Shown piece by piece: positions 53,990-64,000 of a stretch of DNA of 64,000 nt (the first letter of the stretch is position 1; the number at the start of each line of letters is the position of its first letter). The notes below the pieces were generated by a model. That model saw only the letters and a list, made by a program, of their open reading frames with translations, did not search any database and was not told the origin of the DNA. This stretch comes from Chiridota heheva (lineage: Eukaryota; Echinodermata; Holothuroidea; Apodida; Chiridotidae). The stretch lies in contig JAIGNY010000659.1 of NCBI GenBank assembly GCA_020152595.1, forward strand, positions 1,157,001 through 1,221,000, in the 5' to 3' direction. The position numbers were made by a program, and so were the translations under genes.

Positions 53990-54745
53990 TCTGTCAAAAG
54001 TCATAAGAACCGTAAACAATCAGTCCTCAGCCGTACAAATGTATATAACCAATAGGTCATAAGCCATACAAAATTATACACAATCAGACATTAGCCATAT
54101 AAAATAATATATTGATCAGTCATAAGAAATCAAAGACAATCAGTCATAAGAAATCACACAACCATTTATACGAAATTAAAGACAATAAGTCATAAGCCAT
54201 ACACAAATAATATAAAATCAGTCATAAGAAATCAAAGACAATCAGTCATAAGAAATCAAAGACAACCATTCATATGAAATTAAAGACTATCAGTCATAAG
54301 CCATACACAAATTATACAAAATCAGTCATAAGAAATCAAAAACAATCAGTAATGAAAAATCAAAGACAATCAGTCATAAGAAATCAAAGACAATCAGTCA
54401 TAAGAAATCAAAGACAGCCATTTATATGAAATCAAAGACAATAAGTCATAAGCCTTACACAAATTATATAAAATCAGTCATAAGAAATCAAAGACAATCA
54501 GTTATGAGAAATCAAAGGCAATCAGTAATACAAAATCAAAGAATCAGTCATAAGAAATCAAAGGCAATCAGTAATAAGAAATCAAAGACAATCAGTCATA
54601 AGAAATCAAAGACAGTCAGTCATAATGAATCAAAGACAATCCGTCATAAGAAATCAAAGACAATCAATCATAAGAAATCAAAGAATCAGTCATAAGAAAT
54701 CAAAGACAATCAGTCATAAGAAATCAAAGACAATCAGTCACATCC
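53990..54745. repeat. 24-bp minisatellite CAATCAGTCATAAGAAATCAAAGA (unit 2)
   Basis: Less regular copy of the array at 46980-47840, with CCATTTATATGAAATCAAAG and CATAAGCCATACACAAATTA variants interspersed. Confidence 0.92.
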
Positions 54746-55617
54746 ATTTAAACAACTGAAAAGATCAAGAGGGCAGCATTTCCAGTTTTCTTGCATCAAA
54801 ATCTAAATTGAAAAGCCACATATCAGATGGAAATCAAAGACCACCATGACAGAATTAGACCAATGAAATGTTGGTGGCATCTCAACAAAACCAAAGAACT
54901 GACCCACATCTTTCTTAAGGAGAGATTTGGGAGATATCTGAAAGAAAAATTCTAAAGACTGTTAAGAATTTCAAATGTAAACACTTGATACATTCATACT
55001 TTTTCTTTGATTTGCTTCTTTACATAACCCATCTAAGTATAGTATATTATGTAAAATATACTTTTACCTAAACAGCGATGATAATTTTATTTTACTAACT
55101 AATAATATATATAACAAAATTTGTGATGTCTAAAAGTTGTAGCCTATTTTAGGAGGAAGGAGTGAAATGTTTGGGGTAAGATGGAATTCTGAGAAAAAAT
55201 CTTCATCTATAAACACACATTCAATTATAATATTGCCCTTTTCATAATTTTGGGGAAAGAATTTCAATTTCTTGGAGGGCATTGGTACTTAGGCCCATGC
55301 CACAGCAGTGAACCCATTAAACTTCCTCATGCATTCTCTTGCAAGATCTACTGACAAATACTCTTTAAACATGCCCACTTATTCTTCACAACATACACAA
55401 AGAGCCCATGAATTGTTTTCAACATCATTTTCTACCAGATCGTTACTGTAAACAATAGATTATCAGTGTAGCAAGAACACTTTCTATTCAGCAGTTGCTG
55501 GTCCAAGCATGGTCCGAACCACTGTTGTTACATCTGTATTTGATGTCCGTTCAGGGATTGTGGGAGCAACCGTTGTTTGTTTCCAATATGGTCATGTGAC
55601 CTAAAGTGGTTACTCAC
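54746..55617. other. Intron next to mucin exon S, including vestigial mucin tail
   Basis: Homologous to 47841-48716. Just past the donor the minus strand carries the same mucin-like relic (VTTVVRTMLGP) followed by a stop. No further exon is visible. Confidence 0.5.
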
Positions 55618-56895
55618 CAGATGAAGTCAAACCTTTGGATGTTTCTTTTATAGTAGATGATAGCATCAGACTTGTAACAGGAAGCGAGGTCGTAATTGCT
55701 GTTGTGGAGCTGTCTTCAACTGTGCTTTCTTCAGTCGTCATCTCTACTGCTGTAGTTTCTTTAACAGTGCTTTCTTCAGTCGTCACCTCTACTGCTGTAG
55801 TTTCTTCAACTGTGCTTTCTTCAGTCGTCATCTGTACTGCTGTAGTTTCTTCAACTGTGCTTTCTTCAGTCGTCATCTCTACTGCTGTAGTTTCTTCAAC
55901 TGTGCTTTCTTCTGTCGTCATCTGTACTGCTGTAGTTTCTTTAACTATGCTTTCTTCAGTCGTCATCTCTACTGCTGTACTTTCTTTAACTGTGCTTTCT
56001 TCTGTCGTCATCTGTACTGCTGTAGTTTCTTTAACTGTACTTTCTTCAGTCGTCATCTGTACTGCTGTAGTTTCTTCGACTGTGCTTTCTTCAGTCGTCA
56101 TCTCTACTGCTGTAGTTTCTTCAACTGTGCTTTCTTCTGTCGTCATCTCTACTGCTGTAGTTTCTTTTACTGTGCTTTCTTCAGTCGTTATCTCTACTGC
56201 TGTAGTTTCTTTAACAGTGCTTTCTTCAGTCGTCATCTCTACTGCTGTAGTTTCTTTAACTGTGCTTTCTTCAGTCGTCATCTCTACTGCTGTAGTTTCT
56301 TTAATTGTGCTTTCTTCAGTTGTCATCTTTACTGCTGTAGTTTCTTCAACTGTACTTTCTTCAGTCGTCATCTCTACTGCTGTAGTTTCTTTAACTGTGC
56401 TTTCTTCAGTCGTCATGTCTACTGCTGTAGTTTCTTTAATTGTGCTTTCTTCAGTTGTCATCTTTACTGCTGTAGTTTCTTCAACTGTACTTTCTTCAGT
56501 CGTCATCTCTACTGCTGTAGTTCCTTTAACTGTGCTTTCTTCAGTCGTCATGTCTACTGCTGTAGTTTCTTTAATTGTGCTTTCTTCAGTTGTCATCTTT
56601 ACTGCTGTAGTTTCTTCAACTGTACTTTCTTCAGTCGTCATCTCTACTGCTGTAGTTCCTTTAACTGTGCTTTCTTCAGTCGTCATGTCTACTGCTGTAG
56701 TTTCTTTAATTGTGCTTTCTTCACTTGTCATCTTTACTGCTGTAGTTTCTTCAACAGTGCTTTCTTCAGTTGTCATCTCTACTGCTGTAGTTTCTTCAAC
56801 AGTGCTTTCTTCAGTTGTCATCTGCACTGCTGTAGTTTCTTCAACAGTGCTTTCTTTAGTCATTTCTACTGGCACGACAGTTCTCTGAATCTGAC
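55618..56895 (-). CDS. Mucin-type repeat exon, copy S (intact, 15-residue repeats)
   Basis: A 1278-nt, 426-codon exon, phase 1 on both sides, with acceptor TTCTTCTCCACAG and donor GTGAGT. It reads GQIQRIVVPVEMTKEST and then about twenty-five 15-residue repeats of the type TTAVEMTTEESTVEE (45 bp), with Q/K/E and D/E variants. The tail is SSTTAITTSLPVTS, LMLSSTIKETSKGLTSSG. Thr/Ser with regularly placed Glu suggests an acidic, O-glycosylated rod. Unlike copies Q and R it lacks the TSDVTD and SYTSVFPG blocks, so internal loss or gain has remodelled the copies. The plus strand is also open here because of the repeat; I read the minus strand as coding from its splice sites and shared phase. Confidence 0.85.
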
Positions 56896-57089
56896 CTGTG
56901 GAGAAGAAATATGAGAGGTTTATTCAAGTTTAATCAAAGTCTCAATAAATGCAACATAATCAGCAGTAAATGCAATATGAGAAATATGAAAGGTTTAATA
57001 GAATGTCATTGTAGGTTAATGCAACATAATCAGCAGTACACGCAATATAATATACTTTTATATTTTATAATAAATTTTATATCTGTAAG

Positions 57090-57290
57090 CAATGATTCAA
57101 GAACTAAATTGTCCATAATATCATTATTGTATCCATTCAAAGAATCAAATTTATCCATTATATCAATTGATTTTACCATGGTATCTAGTTAAGAAACCAA
57201 ATTTGTTCATCATATCAAATGATTTTATCCATTGTGACATTCAAACAATCAAATTTGTCCATCATATCAATTGAATTTTTACCCATTGTA
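57090..57290. repeat. Diverged 52-bp satellite (unit of mucin exon S, left part)
   Basis: Copies of ATCAAATTTGTCCATCATAT and ATTTTATCCATTGTGACATT. The array is interrupted at about 57290 by a LINE fragment and resumes at about 58815. Confidence 0.85.
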
Positions 57291-58812
57291 TTTTACTTTT
57301 ATTTTCACATATTTATACAGGGCAGGGACAGTGCTGCTCTGTTGTTCAGCAACAGCGCTGGTCTTCCACAAGGCCCTGTTGTATACATAAAAAGCTAAAA
57401 GTACAGAAAATCGAAACATTGAACAAGCAAGCATTATAATTGGTATGAAATGAAATAATGATAGTGTCATTCAAAGCAAATTAAAAAGCAAAGTAAAAAC
57501 AAATAAATTATTATAAAAAAAAAAATTGCTAAAATAAATCAAATTATCTAAAGCATTTCAAACAAATGAAAAAGTTAATACAAATGGCATAAAACTAAAA
57601 CAACAGATAACAAACTAAAAACTCGTAAAATTGTAACCAAAATGTGCAAAAGTGAAAAATACAAAATATTAGCGCTACAAGAAGTAAGAGGACAAGACTT
57701 TAAGGATAGCGGATTTAATTGGGCAAGGTAAGTGTCAGTTGTTTGAATTGGCTCTTAAAAATGACTAAGGAATGACAACATTTCAAATCCTTATTCAAAT
57801 TGTTCCATGATTTACTTTCTCTAAATATGAAAAATTTGTTATATATATATATCAGTTTTGCAAGATAGATTCCTCTATATACAAAAGATTTGTTATATAT
57901 ATATATATCAGTTTTACAAAATGGAAGTCTGAGCAATCAGCCCATGGTTTGCCATGTCAATCGAAGAGCTGAATCAAGATGTTTATTATGTTCAGTAAGA
58001 TAGTTTGGTGCTAGTTCATTTCTACATTTATATATCATTATACAATCATTATGAGAAAAAAAAACTTCTGTGGTAAAGGCGCCCAATTTAGCACAAGAAA
58101 AGATTATCGGAAGGCTCATCCCATTTAACATTACATATCATTCGCAACCCTTGTTTTTGTAATTCATAAAGGTTATTACTGCTCGTAAGTGAGGCACCTG
58201 ACCAAACTGGTGAATAAACATAAAATGAGGGATTACAATTGGCATTGAATAAAATAGATAATTCATTACGAGGTACACATGATTTTACATGCCGCAAAAA
58301 AGCCAATTTTACGAGACCTTTCTTAAAATATTATCAACGTGGTTGTGGAAATTCAAATATGAATCAATCTCAAATTCTAATATCTTGGCGGATTCGACCA
58401 TTTTGAGTCTAATGCCATTTACAAGAATATTTACAGGTCCGTTCTGACCATTACATAAGTTGTTTGCAGAACCAATAAGCATGATCTTAGTTTTATCGAC
58501 ATTACTTTTTAACCATGCAGCTAGGTCATTCACGGTAATTTGTAGCAAGCAACATGAAATGTCGTGTCATCTGCATACATATCTACTTGGTAGGTCATTA
58601 ATGTACATAGGAAATAAAAGTGGGCCTAGTATACTGCCTTGTGGGATACCTATATCAGTACTCCTTGATGACGAAATACTATTCTTGTAAGACACTTTTT
58701 GTCGTCAATTTGCAGGATATGGTTTAAACCAGGAGATAGCATTTGCCGTACATCAAGCAAAATTGAATGATTGATAGTATCGAAAGCTTTATGTAAATCA
58801 ATTAAACAATAG
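57290..58812 (-). pseudogene. LINE (non-LTR) reverse transcriptase fragment, CR1/L2-like
   Basis: Reading the minus strand from 58812: LIDLHKAFDTINHSILLDVR, then [20 protein letters not shown] and [14 protein letters not shown], then VNDLAAWLKSNVDKTKIMLI, ILVNGIRLKMVESAKILEFE, and finally LAPNYLTEHNKH with the 3' tail. [28 protein letters not shown] and the reverse-transcriptase thumb region are typical of LINE RT. The YADD-like catalytic motif region is deleted between CRRHD and LLQITVNDL. The element is 5'-truncated and frameshifted, and sits inside the satellite, splitting it. A poly-A-like tract is not obvious at 57290. Confidence 0.85.
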
Positions 58813-58884
58813 CATTAACTTTCAAAGAATCAAATTTGTCCATCATATCAATTGATTTTATCCATGGTATTCATTTAAAACATG
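58813..58884. repeat. 52-bp satellite, continued after LINE
   Basis: AAAGAATCAAATTTGTCCAT and ATTTTATCCATGGTATTCAT resume the satellite interrupted at 57290. Confidence 0.8.
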
Positions 58885-59262
58885 AAGCAATATCTTTCCT
58901 TAGGAGAAATGGTCCGTCAATCATTTACACTTAATGCACACACCACCTCAGGCATATGATACTCATCCATTTTATCATCAGTTTGAAAACAAATTTCTCG
59001 ACACTAAGACACCTAACATGGATGAGTGATTTCAATTACAAAAGTGCCTTGAATATTCAGCACTGGCTTTCTGTAATCCTATACGCACAAATAGCCTTGG
59101 GCTACTTGACTGTGGTGTGCATGGCAATGGCAGATAAACAATCATTGTTGGAGTGGAAACACAATACACTGAGCAACAAATTTTGTTGGTAATTGTCATA
59201 CCTGACTTTTTAGGATTAACTCGGGTGTTGGGTGCAGATAGGCTTAAAGAGAAATTTGCGGC
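58885..59262. repeat. ~385-bp dispersed repeat, copy 2 (inverted)
   Basis: Reverse complement of 52618-53005, from AAGCAATATCTTTCCTTAGG to GCTTAAAGAGAAATTTG. It is inserted in the 52-bp satellite, showing that this repeat moves independently of the segmental duplication. Confidence 0.78.
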
Positions 59263-59770
59263 ATAAAGAACCAAATTTGTCCATCATATCAATTGATTTA
59301 ATCCATTGTATCCAACAATCAAATTTGTCCATCATATCAATTTATTCTATCCATTGTATAGATTCAAAGAACCAAATTTGTCCATCATATTAATTGATTT
59401 TATCCATGGTATCCATTTAAAGAACCAAAATTGCTTAATCATATCAAGTGATTTTATCCATTGTATCATTCAAACAATCAAATTTGTCCATAAAATCAAT
59501 TTTTCTATCCATTATATAGATTCAAAGAATCAAATTTGTCCATCATATTGATTGAATTTATCCATGTATCCAAATAAAGAACCAAATTTGTTTATCATAT
59601 CAACTGATTTTATCCATTGTATCATTCCAACAATCAAATTTGTCCATCAAATCCATTGAATTTTTCCATTGTATTGATTCAAACAATCATATTTGCCCAT
59701 CATATCAAATTCATAATTGGATTTACCCATTACACTTATGCAATCAGACAAATATAGCAATTAAATCAGT
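59263..59770. repeat. 52-bp satellite, diverged (unit of mucin exon S, right part)
   Basis: About nine copies containing CAAATTTGTCCATCATATCA, closely matching 51350-51765. Confidence 0.88.
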
Positions 59771-60045
59771 TATGTTTATTCATCTCATGTATATTCATCA
59801 TATAAAACATTGAATTAAAATGTCAAGAAAAATGTAAGAATCAAAATCATAGGTAACAGGACATCAATCATTCAGCAGATTTCAAAAGTAAACAAAGTAA
59901 TTGACAAATATAAAAATAACACAAGTGATCTTTGATATTCATTTATATTCTTGCACTTTTTAAACATTTGATCAATTTGAGTTTTCTAACCTTTCCTATT
60001 TTATCCCCTTCTTCTCACCTCACTCATTAAACCCTCTTGACTCAG

Positions 60046-61490
60046 GAGGTTTGTTTGTTTGATGAGGGCTGAACGATACCACGACAACGAGGGTCAAATT
60101 GTGCCTGAGAGGTCAGATCATTCTAGAGGTAGGAAGGAAAGGAAACAGGGGGAGAATAAGAGAAATTCAAGAACAAAAGGTCAGAAAGCTGTGATCGAGA
60201 GGGGAGGTGCATGGTTGAAACAAAAACAAAGTAGAGAGAAGGTGGAAGAATAAAATTAAATATGGTTGTAGTGGGAAGCATGATGAAGGAAGGAGATAAT
60301 TTTATCCGGAAAATTTTTCTGAAAAAACTCGGCAATTGAGCTGTGGGGAGCGAGGGAAGCTCTGGGAAGGTTGTACAGGGGGCAAGCAAGGGGAACGTGA
60401 TGGAATGTGAGGGTGCAATGGCAATTGCTGCAGAGGAGTTGGGGGGAGCCAATATGGAGGTGGGAGTGAGTGAGGTGGGTGTGACCAATTCTAAGACGGG
60501 TAATATGAACGTTATTGATACGAGAGAGGTTGTTGATGGTGGATTTAATCGGAATTGTGGGCTGGATGACATGGAGTTTGTTATCAATTTGGGAGTTCCA
60601 TGAGGTTTGCCAGGGTCACGAACAAGCAAAGCGATAAGCGGTTTGATGTCAGAGAGGGTTTTGGGAAAAGGGGTAGGGAGGAGGTTGAGGGCAAGCTTAG
60701 TGGCTGCATCAGCCCTGTCATTGCCAGGGATGCCAACATGGTTGGGTATCCAGAAGAAAAGAACACTTTTCCTGCAGAGGGTGGGAGAAAGGAGTTTCCG
60801 GAGTAGGAGGTGGCATGTGAGTTTATCCCATTTAAGGTTGAGTAAAGAAGTAAGAACAGCCTTTGAGTTGGAGAAAACGGCGAAGTGGTTGAGCGGAGAG
60901 TACTCAATAAAGTTGAGGGCGAGGAGAATGGCCTTAGCCTCGGCTGAAAAGATGTATAAGTAGTCGGGAAGTCTGCTACTGAGGGTGATGTCTTGGATGA
61001 CGGCAGCAGCAGCTGTCTTGTTTCCTTCCTTGGAGCCATCAGTATAGAAGGAGGTGTTTTTGAGAAATGGTCTTTGATTTGGTTGTGGAGATTGATGAAG
61101 AGGTAAGGGTGGGTTTGAGTTTTGTGATGAGTGGAGAGGCCCAGGTGGACAGAAGGGAGGGGGGTGGCCCAAGTAGAAAAAGTGGGCCAGGAGAAGGTGC
61201 TGAGAGTAGCAGGGTTGATGCCGAGATGGAAGAGGTCTGATCTATTGGTAAGCTGAAGGGAGGGGATAGAGTTTTAGTTCTATCAAAGAGGGTGGAGATA
61301 TTGGGGTACCTAATGAGGTTGTTAACAGGGCTCTGGGTGTTGGTGAGGACTCAAAAAGCATAGGGGAGGCTAAGCTTTCTACATCTAAGTAGAAAGGGGG
61401 GTTCGTTGGCTTCAACATGAAGGCTGGTGATTGGGGAGGTCCTGTAGGCACCTAGACAAAGCCTGAGGGCTTCATTTTGGATGGTGTTGA
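60046..61490 (-). pseudogene. LINE RNase H domain and 3' end, copy 3 (Jockey/I-like)
   Basis: From 61490 the minus strand reads QNEALRLCLGAYRTSPITSL and HVEANEPPFYLDVESLASPM, the connector after RT in Jockey/I-type elements. RNase H follows: FYTDGSKEGNKTAAAAVIQD, YIFSAEAKAILLALNFI, VFSNSKAVLTSL and NHVGIPGNDRADAATKLAL. The catalytic acidic residues TDG, AEAKA and GNDRAD are visible, but the third position, normally DS in FSDS, is NS. The frame is broken between segments, e.g. at about 61172 and 60590. Copies 1 and 2 lie at 30.0 and 52.0 kb. Confidence 0.8.
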
Positions 61491-61741
61491 TGTGTGGCAC
61501 ATATTGCAAAAAGTGCAAAGGAAGCTCTTTTCCACAACCTCAAAATTATCTATATTCACAACAACGTTCTTTTCCCAGATACATTCAAACCTGTGGAATT
61601 ATGAAGCAATTCTACAGATTTTCACATGCCAAAAGATCTTGATTTGTTTTTGTCATGTGCATCCAAGCACAATTTTTACACTTATTGTTTAGTAATGTTT
61701 TATGAAAGTTCTAAGATCTTTAAATGAATAAGAATTTCATG

Positions 61742-62125
61742 CCATACATGCTGAAAAGTTTCTCTTAAAGCCTACCAGCACCCAACACCCGAGTCAATAC
61801 TGAAAACTCAGGTATGACAATTACCACCCCGACTTCAGTGCATTGTTTCCAATCCAAACAATGATTGTTTATCTGCCATTCCTATGTATACCACGGCCAA
61901 GTAGCCCAAGAATATTTGTGTGTATAAGATTACAGAAAGCCAGTGCTAAGTAATCAGGGCACTTTTGTGATTGAAATCACTCATCTGTGTTAGGTGTCTT
62001 AGTGGAAGAACTTTCTTGCTAACTGGTGATAAAATATGTATCATATGTCTGAGGTGATGTGTGCATTAACTGTGAATGATTGACGGACCATTTCTCCTAA
62101 GGTAAGATATTGCTTCATGTAGTAA
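61742..62125. repeat. ~385-bp dispersed repeat, copy 3
   Basis: Same orientation and the same neighbours as copy 1 (52618-53005), so it was duplicated together with the unit. Confidence 0.75.
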
Positions 62126-62816
62126 GCTCAAGGCATTCCTAAGATCTTCATTTATTTCTATACACTTCGCTGGCAACATTTCTTTAAGAGAACATTAACA
62201 AAAAGGAATTACATAAGAAAACATATCAAATCATAGCTTTACATTGCAAATGTAATGAATTTTTTTGTAATTACGTCTGTAATTACAAACAGCTGTAAAA
62301 TGTTCAATTTTTGAGATAAACCTCAGACAGAACCATACCACACACCAAAACCCTTGTGATACACACTTGCAATCATACACACTTGCAATCATACACACTT
62401 GCAATACACACTTGCAATCATACACACTTGCAATACACACTTGAAGGACCTTGGCATTTAACACACTAATTGCAGCACAAATCACCTCAATTTAATACTG
62501 AAATAAAATTGACTACCAAACGACTCTTCAGATGACTTTAGTATGTGCATGAGCGATGATTACAGTAATATCTAAATTGAATATTAAAAATTTAGAATAA
62601 TGAATTAGATTTGATAGTTGTTGAACATTTCAGTCTCTGTGCTACTTTATATGTTGCATTGATGTGGGGTGTGCTGTGGTGTGTTATTGAGTTAATGATC
62701 CTAATAGTGATAAGTGAATTCAATGCACTACATCGACTGAAATATTCATGTAATATAAAATGATCATGTCACATAATATAATTAATTCAAAGATGAAAAA
62801 ACATAAACATAATTAC

Positions 62817-62888
62817 CTGACTTCAGATTTGCAGTTGTTCTGGAGTACAAGCAATCAGTTTGAAGGGAACAGTTTCTTATGCTCTCCT
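62817..62888 (-). CDS. 72-nt small exon (copy 3)
   Basis: Third identical copy of the 24-codon phase 1-1 exon (ESIRNCSLQTDC..., donor GTAATT). It lies upstream of mucin copy S and implies another mucin exon to the right of base 64000. The bases from 63840 to the window end match 54777-54935, which lie about 700 bp before copy S in plus coordinates. By analogy the next mucin copy should start at about 64.7 kb. Confidence 0.5.
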
Positions 62889-63149
62889 CTGAAGCATCAC
62901 TTTACAACTATCACCTTTTGTCTATGAATCATTAACAAATCTGATGACTGCTTTGTAACCACAACATCAAAAGATGGACATCTTCATCAATTTGTCCGTA
63001 AGCATTTCTCCTACATATTTTAATCATTCAGCTAACAAACAGAGAATGCTGAGTCACCATGGAATCTAACAAACAGACTCAAGTCTAGGAAATTTGAATG
63101 CTCTCCTTCTAGCATCAGCTAGACAAAGCGTGATCAAATAAATCTGTCA

Positions 63150-63815
63150 ATAGCCATAAGAACTATAAACAATCGGTCCTCAGCCATACAAAAGTATATA
63201 AACAATCGGTCATAAGCCATACAAGATTATACACAATCAGTCATAAGCCATACAAAATTATACATAATCAGTCATAAATAATACAAAATTATACACAATC
63301 AGATATAAGAAATTAAAAAATCAAAGACACTCTGTCATAAGAAATGAAAGACAATCAGTTATAAGAAATCAAAGACAATCAGTCATAAGAAATCAAAGAC
63401 AATCAGTCATAAGAAATCAAAGACAATCAGTCATAAGAAATCAAAAACAATCAGTCATAAGAAATCAAAGACAATCAGTAATAAGAAATCAAAGACAATC
63501 AGTCATAAGAAATCAAAGACAATCAGTAATAAGAAATTAAAGACAATCAATCATAAGAAATCAAAGACAATCAGTCATAAGAAATCAAAGACAATCAGTC
63601 ATAAGAAATCAAAGACAATCAGTCATAAAAATTAAAGACAATCAGTCATAATCAATCAAAGACAATTAGTCATAAGAAATCAAAAGCAATCAATCAGTCA
63701 TAAGAAATCAGAAGGACAATCAGTCATAAGAAATGAAAGACAATCAAAGACAATTAGTCATAGCAAATTAAGGACATCAGCCATAAGATATAAAAGACAA
63801 TCAGTCACATCCATT
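63150..63815. repeat. 24-bp minisatellite CAATCAGTCATAAGAAATCAAAGA (unit 3)
   Basis: About 20 copies, very regular between 63360 and 63640. Same position relative to the small exon as in units 1 and 2. After it the sequence to 64000 matches 54755-54935. Confidence 0.93.
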
Positions 63816-64000
63816 TTCCAGAATCAGAAACAACTGAAAAGATCAAGAGGGCAGCATTTCCAGTTTTCTTGCATCAAAATCCAAATTGAAAAGCCACTTA
63901 TCAGATGAAAATCAAAGACCACCATGACAGAATTAGACCAATGAAATGTTGATGGCATCTCAACAAAACCAAAGAACTGACCCACCTCTTTCTTAAGGAG

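Larger units (their letters stand above)
1303..62888 (-). other. Partial giant mucin-VWD-LDLa-sushi-EGF-NIDO gene (22 exons in window)
   Basis: This entry joins the individual minus-strand exons listed below into one gene. The 16 exons from 32736 down to 1303 all have AG/GT borders and compatible phases: 1 at mucin/VWD, 0 within the VWD, 1 at C8/TIL, 0 at TIL/TILa, 1 through LDLa, sushi and EGF, and 0 within NIDO. They give about 1339 uninterrupted codons. Upstream, mucin exons alternate with 72-nt small exons, all with phase 1 on both sides. The inferred product is an extracellular, heavily O-glycosylated, multidomain adhesive or barrier protein. VWD-C8-TIL is the assembly module of gel-forming mucins, Fc-gamma binding protein and zonadhesin; NIDO occurs in nidogen, MUC4 and alpha-tectorin. 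The signal peptide and C-terminus lie outside the window. A split into two genes is possible, but nothing in the phases suggests it. Confidence 0.8.
45621..64000. repeat. Tandem segmental duplication units carrying mucin and small exons
   Basis: Long blocks recur in the same order and orientation. CACATATTGCAAAAG lies at 45715, 52378 and 61498; AATCATACACACTTGC arrays at 46.2, 53.2 and 62.4 kb; the 72-nt small exon at 46675, 53680 and 62817; CAGTCATAAGAAATCAAAGA arrays at 47.2, 54.1 and 63.3 kb; mucin exons at 48717 and 55618; GGACATCAATYATTCAGCAG at 51840 and 59860. Unit spacing is about 7.0 and 9.1 kb. The extra length in the last comes from LINE sequences. Mucin exon Q at 34181 and its flank to 36000, plus 41470-41640, are the remnant of a further, more diverged unit. 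Confidence 0.9.

Noticed and set aside
55635-56888. 417-codon plus-strand open frame (hydrophobic VVSSTVLSSVVISTA repeats)
   Set aside because: Antisense of the 45-bp mucin repeat. It looks like a membrane protein only because Thr/Glu codons read as Val/Ser/Leu on the other strand. No splice context or homologue pattern.
46980-63815. Regular 24-bp arrays resembling CRISPR repeats
   Set aside because: There are no unique spacers: the units are directly adjacent and vary. The window is eukaryotic and no cas gene is present.

Overview
The window is eukaryotic and almost certainly from an invertebrate animal. It is AT-rich, protein-coding sequence occurs only as short pieces flanked by AG/GT splice signals, and the introns are crowded with minisatellites and retroelement fragments. 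The extracellular domain set (VWD, C8, TIL, LDLa, sushi, EGF, NIDO, mucin repeats) is animal-specific. A DIRS-like tyrosine-recombinase retroelement and LINE fragments fit an aquatic invertebrate such as a cnidarian, echinoderm, hemichordate or lancelet. I cannot name the species.

One very large minus-strand gene explains essentially all host coding sequence. It enters from beyond base 64000 and leaves past base 1, so both ends are missing. I place 22 exons. From 5' to 3' on the minus strand they are: a tandem array of mucin-type Ser/Thr exons and 72-nt small exons (64.0-34.2 kb), a further mucin exon (32.7-31.2 kb), a VWD-C8-TIL-TILa module (28.3-11.4 kb), two LDL-receptor class A domains (10.5 and 9.8 kb), two sushi domains (8.0 and 7.2 kb), two calcium-binding EGF domains (5.6 and 4.9 kb) and a NIDO domain split over two exons (3.7 and 1.4 kb). 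Every junction from 32.7 kb to 1.3 kb is phase-compatible, giving about 1339 continuous codons. The product should be a secreted or membrane-tethered mucin-like adhesive or barrier glycoprotein. It carries a GDPH motif at the start of its VWD domain, the known autoproteolysis site of gel-forming mucins.

Region by region. 0-12.6 kb holds the adhesive-domain exons, separated by introns full of 16-22 bp minisatellites. 12.7-19.1 kb is a decayed DIRS-like element inside the TIL/TILa intron. 20-28.4 kb holds the VWD-C8-TIL exons with piggyBac-like MITEs and a 24-bp minisatellite. 28.7-29.65 kb is an approximately 960-bp imperfect palindrome. 30.0-31.05 kb is a degenerate LINE fragment. 31.2-35.8 kb holds two large mucin exons. 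36-46 kb is mainly 52-bp and 55-bp satellites. 45.6-64 kb is a tandem segmental duplication in which the same mucin exon, small exon and intronic repeats recur. One mucin-exon copy (48.7-51.1 kb) carries a nonsense codon and a frameshift. Another (34.2-35.8 kb) is frameshifted by a 46-bp tandem duplication. The copy at 55.6-56.9 kb is intact. No tRNA, rRNA, CRISPR array or other host gene was recognised.
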